Origin: Cryptomeria japonica
Taxonomy: Eukaryota; Streptophyta; Pinopsida; Cupressales; Cupressaceae
Reading direction: 5' to 3'
DNA: 64,000 nt
Assembly: GCF_030272615.1 (NCBI RefSeq)
Contig: NC_081407.1
Span: 442,149,213-442,213,212 of the forward strand
Positions 58,930 through 64,000 of this stretch are shown in pieces. The notes beneath the pieces were generated by a model. That model had not been told where the DNA came from, ran no database searches, and saw only the letters and a list, made by a program, of their open reading frames with translations. The position numbers and the translations under genes are program-made. The first letter of the stretch is position 1. The number at the start of each line of letters is the position of its first letter.

Positions 58930-59617
58930 TAGATTAATGAAGCGAAAATGCACAAGAAAGGTGTGAAAGTGGCCAAGTTTTGAAAATAGTGAAAAATCAA
59001 AAGTAGAGAAGAAAGTTGGAAGGTGGGAAATATGTCAAGTGAGATATCGAAATCCTATCCTATACTATTTGACATGGCCAAATCATATTCCAATCAATCT
59101 ACCAACAAAAATTGTTCCAGTGAAGAAATACTTGCCTACTTTGAGGGCTCCTCATAAATAAAAAAAGGCAAGACTTTCTAGGAAACTTGTAGACCAAAAC
59201 CCTAGCAAAGTGAAGAAAGCAACATACACCATCAATGTCTCATGTGTGGTAAATAAAGAGGCATAATATTTGGCTCATGCAACCATAATTGGGAAATCGT
59301 TGGGAGAAATGCAAGCAAAGAACAAATAAGAGCATGTGTGACACAAAATTGGAAGACAAAGCCAAAGATTAGTTTTATATTGATTTTTTTTTAATTGTAG
59401 AATTTGATTCAGAAAAGGAAAGGGATGAAGTCACTAATGCACCCCCATGGTAGTTCAAATGAAACCTAGTTTATGTGCAAAAATGGGTTAATGCTTTTAA
59501 CCCTAGGTTGAAATCTTCATCAAATTGCACTTTTTGGATCCATCTCTATAATCTACCACTTGAATACTAGTCAATAGAGTGTCTTCAACTGGTTGGATCA
59601 AAACTAGGAGTGGTATA
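58930..59617 (+). pseudogene. LINE ORF1 relic interrupted by the right-hand copia element
   Basis: Near 59468-59612 the translation LVYVQKWVNAFNPRLKSSSN then CTFWIHLYNLPLEY and SIECLQLVGSKLGVVY is a DUF4283-type block (general W..F.P......WVRL.NLP.EYW.......IG..LG). It ends precisely at the copia LTR edge (59618), so the insertion split this ORF1. The part before 59390 is probably its N-terminal region but is not recognisable. Confidence 0.6.
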
Positions 59618-60718
59618 TGTTAGGATAATCAGTGGACAACTGAGAGGGGAGGGGGGTGAATCAGTTGTCAACAGATTATATTAATCAAACCACTTTATAA
59701 CCTTTAATCGGAGCACATAAACATTGAATATCGGAATAGTAGAATCAGATACCGGTAAGCAATAAAACTTAAGAATGAAATAGAGAATTAACACAATGCA
59801 ACCATATCACATAACACCATGATTTGTACGTGGAAAACCCAATAAAGGGAAAAACCACGGTGGGAAGCATACCCACAGTTAAATGATACTTCTGCCAGAA
59901 GTATGTGATACAATAAGGGGTCTACACATGCAGGAAGGCACATTGCCTAGAGCATACTGCTCATTACAAAGGAGTCTCACTAACTACAAAGAGGTTATAA
60001 CCACCTCAAGATAATTGGAAAACAATCCAGAAGAATAAACTGCCAGAGATAGCATCTACCATGCCTAATTATAGTCCCGGTTAAGCTCAATACTGGAGGT
60101 CTTTGACCTCTTACATAAGCCCAATTCGATCACCTATGATCGACCAAATCTCCTTCGCATATGATATTTCATTCCATGACCACGACATATTTCACCATGA
60201 TCTACAATGAGATCTTACATCAATTTATACAAACCCTAAGGCCTAAACCAATTAGGTCGGCCACCTAAAAGATATTACAATAAGATCATTACAGACATCC
60301 ATATTACAATGATATGCCATGTCGGCTTTAGACCAAAACAACATTAACCAATCCATAAAACATCCCGGTAACGTGTAGAGAACATGTTAACATGATACCA
60401 ATCCATAACCTAGATAGGTACCAGACCTAATCTGGGTCCACCACACCAAAGCGATGTCTCCAATCAATCAAGGCATGATCAAGGATCACCTTCTACATCC
60501 TGAATTCCATCTAGAAGCCACACCAACAACACTTATGCATCCTATCAAAGATTCTCAGTAAAAGCTTTGTTGGTAAAACCTTAAACCCTTACCGGTAACA
60601 CTAGTTTTTCTACCGGTAACCAAAACCTGTCTGTCGGTAACCAACCATAATAGCTAGTGTTGACATCAATGACAAAAAATCAATACAACACATAACCAAT
60701 TCCTCCACAATGCCAACA
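59618..60718 (-). repeat. 3' LTR of the right-edge copia element (1,101 bp)
   Basis: On the minus strand it starts TGTTGGCATTGTGGAGG right after the polypurine tract and ends GATTATCCTAACA. It matches the solo LTR at 12516-13744 along most of its length. A TATAAATT stretch lies near 60216-60224 (minus strand). Confidence 0.93.
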
Positions 60719-60741
60719 ATCTCCCCCTTTGGCATTGATGG
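60719..60741 (-). other. Polypurine tract of the right-edge copia element
   Basis: On the minus strand atcaatgccaaagggggaga directly precedes the LTR, the same as the last purine tract of the left-edge element at 4345-4365. Confidence 0.85.
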
Positions 60742-60829
60742 TAACACTAAATGTGAAAAAGAAAAAATCTAAGTGCCAAGAAATGCCAAACATTTCTCAT
60801 AGAAGATATAACAATGAAAAACTGAAAAA

Positions 60830-63800
60830 TCTAAGTGTCTTAGAGTGAAATACCAGATTCTTAGACATATCAATAGCTACAGAGTTATTACAATAGATAA
60901 CTACTGGTTCACTACAATTTACCTTGATATCCTTCAACATTTGCTTCATCCACAAGACTTGAGTGTAATTAGTTGTTGCTGCAACATATTCGGCTTTTGC
61001 AGTAGATAAAGAAATGCATGATTATTTTTTTCTGATCTATGAAACTAATTTCTTTCCAAGAAAGAAAGCTCCACTAGAAGTGCTCTTCCTATCAACAATA
61101 TCTCCTGCCAAATCTGAATTTGTATATGCACATAAAGTGAAGTTATCATCTCTAGAATACCATAAGCCATATTCTGTTGTTCCTTTCAAATACCAGAATA
61201 TCCTCTTTACTGCACATTCATGATTTTCTTTAGGATTTCTTTGATATCTTGAAACAATACTTACTACATTCATAATATTTGGTCTAGTCTGAGTTAGATA
61301 TAACAAGCCACCAATCATAGACTTATACCTTGTCGAATTTATCGATGCAGATGTGTCTTTGATAGATAATTTCTCACTTGTCACCATAGGAGTACTTACT
61401 AGTTTGGAAGTATACATACCAAACTTCTTCAACAATTCCCTTAGATACTTAGTTTGACAAATAAAAATGCCTTTGTTAGTTTGAGTAATCTGCAAACCTA
61501 AGAAAAATCTCATCTCACCAATCATGGACATTTCAAATTCATTCTTCATATTATTAGAGAATTCCATGCACAATTTATCTTCACCTCCAAAAATGATATC
61601 ATCAACAAATAATTCAATAATTAGAATATCATCATCAATGATCTTGTAATATAAATTAATGTCAGCACTGCCTTTAGTAAAACCAAGCTTCAAAAGATAT
61701 TTATCCAACCTTGCATACCAAGCTCTAGGAGATTGTTTCAATCCATATAATGATTTCCTTAACCTGCAAACCATATCTTTGTCATATGTCAGTGAAAATC
61801 CATCAAGCTTCTTAATGTATACCTCTTCCTCAAGTTCACCATTCAAAAATGCACATTTATCATCCATTTGATAGACCTTATAGTTCTTATAAGCTGCATA
61901 TGCAAGAAATAGTCTAATGGCTTCAATTCTAGCTATAGGTGAAAATGTCTTACCATAATCAATTCCTTCCATTTGAGAATATCCTTTACAAAACAATCTA
62001 GCCTTGTTTCTTACAACTTGACCATCCTCATTTAATTTATTTCTAAAAACCCATTTAGTTCCAATAACATTCTTATTTTTAGGTCGGGGAACTAAAGTCC
62101 AAGTGTTATTCTTCTCTATCTGATCTAATTCATCTTCCATAGCTTTTAACCAATGTTTATCTTTACAAGCTTCAATAACAGATGCCGGTTCAATTTGACA
62201 AATAAGACATACCTATTCATTTGCTAGTCTTCTTCTTGTCATAACTCCCTTGTTCCTATCTCCAATGATTTGATCTTCAGAATGATTTAACCTTACATAC
62301 CTTGGTGTCTTCTGAACTTCAGGTTCACTGTTCTGATCACCAGTCACATTTGAATTTTTTTATTGTACTGGTGTAACTGTCTTAGTGTCTTGTACCGATT
62401 GAGGCATTTTCGGTTCAGTTATGATCATTTCCATTGTCTCTTCCCTGTCATATGATATAGATTGATCTCTGTATTGCTCATCCACTTTCACATTTGTGAT
62501 CTCCATAATTTTATGCAATATTTTGTTATAACATCTTTATGGTTTGCTCTGAATTGAATATCCAAGAAATATCCCTTCATCACATCTAGGATCAAACTTC
62601 CCAATTGAATCATCCCTTTTGATATAACATTTACTTCCAAAAAATTTGAAATATTTAATAGTAGGTGTATGTCCAAACCATAATTCATAAGGATTCTTAC
62701 CGGTTTCACCTTTGATATGAACTCTGTTGAATGTGTAGACTGTTGTACTCACTGCTTCTCTCTAGTAGATATGAGGCAATTTGGCTTCCATCATCATGGA
62801 TCTTGCTGCATCCAAAATGGTTCTATTCTTCCTTTCCACTACTCCATTCCGCTGAGGAGTCCAAGGTGCAGATAATTGTCTCCTAATTCCATTTGTCTCA
62901 TAATAGCTGTTAAATTCATGAGAAGTGAACTCACTGCCTTGATATGATCTTAGACATTTGATTTTCAATCTAGTTTCTATTTCCACCTTTGCTTTAAAGA
63001 TCTTGAATTTTACAAAAGCTTCAAACTTCTCCCTTAGAAAAGTTACCCACATCATTCTAGAATAACCATCAATTATCAGCATGAAGTATCTATCACCTTG
63101 AAAGCTTATGGCCCTTGTTGGACTACATAGGTCAGTATGAATCAAATCAAGCTCATCATTAGATTTATCATGTATGCTCTTAAAAGAAGTTCTAACTTGC
63201 TTTCCCAATTGACATTCCTTACATATCGGATCATGAGGCTTTATAATCTTAGGTATATCTCTAACTGCCTTTGTTGAACTAATCTTAACAATATAATCAA
63301 AATTAACATGATACAACCTCTTATTCCATAGCCAACTCTCATCAATATGAGCAATCAAACATGTCTTATTACCAGTGTTCAAGTGAAAGATATTACCTCC
63401 AGTCCGAGTACCAGTTGCAATCTCCAAACCAGTTTTGTTAATGATTTTGCATTTTCTATCTTTAAACTGAAGTTGGAATCCCTTATCCACCAATTGACCA
63501 ACACTTAAAAGATTATGCTTTAAACCTTCTACATAATAGACATTATCAGTATTATGTTTGCCATCCAGAGAAATAATACCTTTACCTTTGATCATACATG
63601 TTTTGTCATCCCCAAATTTGACTTGACCGCCATTGTATTTTTGCAGGGACAAAAAATTTCTTTTATCTCCAGTCATATGATGTGAGCATCCACTATCAAT
63701 TACCCATTCATCCTTGTCTTCAACTTTTGCTGCCTGGGACTTTTCTTCATTCTTGATAGCCGGCTCTGGTTCATCTTCCTTTAAGGCATAGAACACCCAT

Positions 63801-64000
63801 TCCTTTCCATTGTCGGATCCACTAGCAGAGTCTGTTGTCGATTCATCATCTGAATCATCACTTACTCCTTCCTCATCCACTATGTAGTATTGTTTGTTTT
63901 TCTTGAATCTATATATGTTCTAATTAGGTGTAAATGATTTCTTAACTCTTTCTTCAAATCTTGCATTCCTTTCAGGACATCTAGATGCAAAATTACCAAT
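60830..64000 (-). pseudogene. Relic gag-pol region of the right-edge copia element
   Basis: Reading leftward from the edge: knuckle IGNFASRCPER; protease WVIDSGCSHHMTGDK near 63700; GGQVKFGDDKTCMIKGKG linker; GAG-pre-integrase (ESWLWNKRLYHVNFD, near 63340); integrase core with QRNGVVERKNRT near 62830; reverse transcriptase in a 367-codon stretch (61037-62140) with QMDDKCAFLNGELEEEVYIK and LFVDDIIFGGED; and a shortened RNase H end. The -GC-HHMTGDK- protease phrase and GG.V.FGD linker are typical of Sirevirus-like polyproteins. A broken fossil. Confidence 0.9.

Larger units (their letters stand above)
59618..64000 (-). mobile_element. Ty1/copia LTR retrotransposon, Sirevirus-like, runs off right edge
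   Basis: The minus-strand order is gag knuckle (63955-64000, at the edge), protease, integrase, reverse transcriptase, RNase H remnant, polypurine tract and 3' LTR. The protein motifs are close to those of the left-edge element, so both belong to one family. The copy is broken in a few places, though long coding stretches remain. The 5-bp gtata at 59613-59617 would be its target duplication; the partner is outside the window. Confidence 0.92.

Noticed and set aside
1-64000. CRISPR arrays, rRNA, organelle insertions
   Set aside because: No regularly spaced short repeats with unique spacers, no rRNA core words and no organelle gene motifs were seen on reading both strands.

Overview
The window looks like nuclear DNA of a seed plant. 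One spliced host gene of a plant-specific family (an RSZ-type SR splicing factor) lies in AT-rich DNA packed with old LTR retrotransposons, LINE relics, small DNA transposons and tandem duplications. A 9.36 kb intron in a 570-nt coding sequence, very low gene density and many decayed elements suggest a large gymnosperm-like genome. That placement is inference; no species is identified. I saw no rRNA, functional tRNA, CRISPR array or organelle block.

Layout. 1-5607: plus-strand Ty1/copia element of Sirevirus-like character, cut by the window's left edge, with a complete 3' LTR. 5608-12510: AT-rich DNA with a LINE RNase H relic, a 414-bp inverted-repeat element, three head-to-tail SINE-like units and a LINE ORF1 relic. 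12516-13744: a minus-strand solo LTR of the same copia family, flanked by the 5-bp duplication aatat. 13750-22140: mostly unassigned DNA with a SINE-like unit, microsatellites, a 225-bp tandem duplication, another LINE ORF1 relic and an exact 177-bp tandem duplication. 22141-33891: the SR gene on the minus strand, five coding exons; intron 1 carries a decayed hAT transposon. 34117-39706: probable promoter, a second copy of the inverted-repeat element, then AT-rich DNA. 39707-42690: LINE endonuclease/reverse-transcriptase relic.

43246-58905 is a three-level nest. A LINE was interrupted by a copia element (43653-57661, target duplication ggatg). The copia 3' LTR was in turn interrupted by a 7,750-bp element (49714-57463, duplication agagg). 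This innermost element has a single long gag-type reading frame and no reverse transcriptase or integrase, which matches the plant TR-GAG type of non-autonomous LTR retrotransposon. LTR divergences counted by eye (about 2.8% inner, about 3.8% outer) agree with the nesting order. 58930-64000: another LINE ORF1 relic interrupted by a minus-strand Sirevirus-like copia element that runs off the right edge.

Functionally, only the SR gene is a convincing host gene: an RRM plus zinc knuckle plus RS-domain protein acting in pre-mRNA splicing. Everything else is mobile DNA or its debris.
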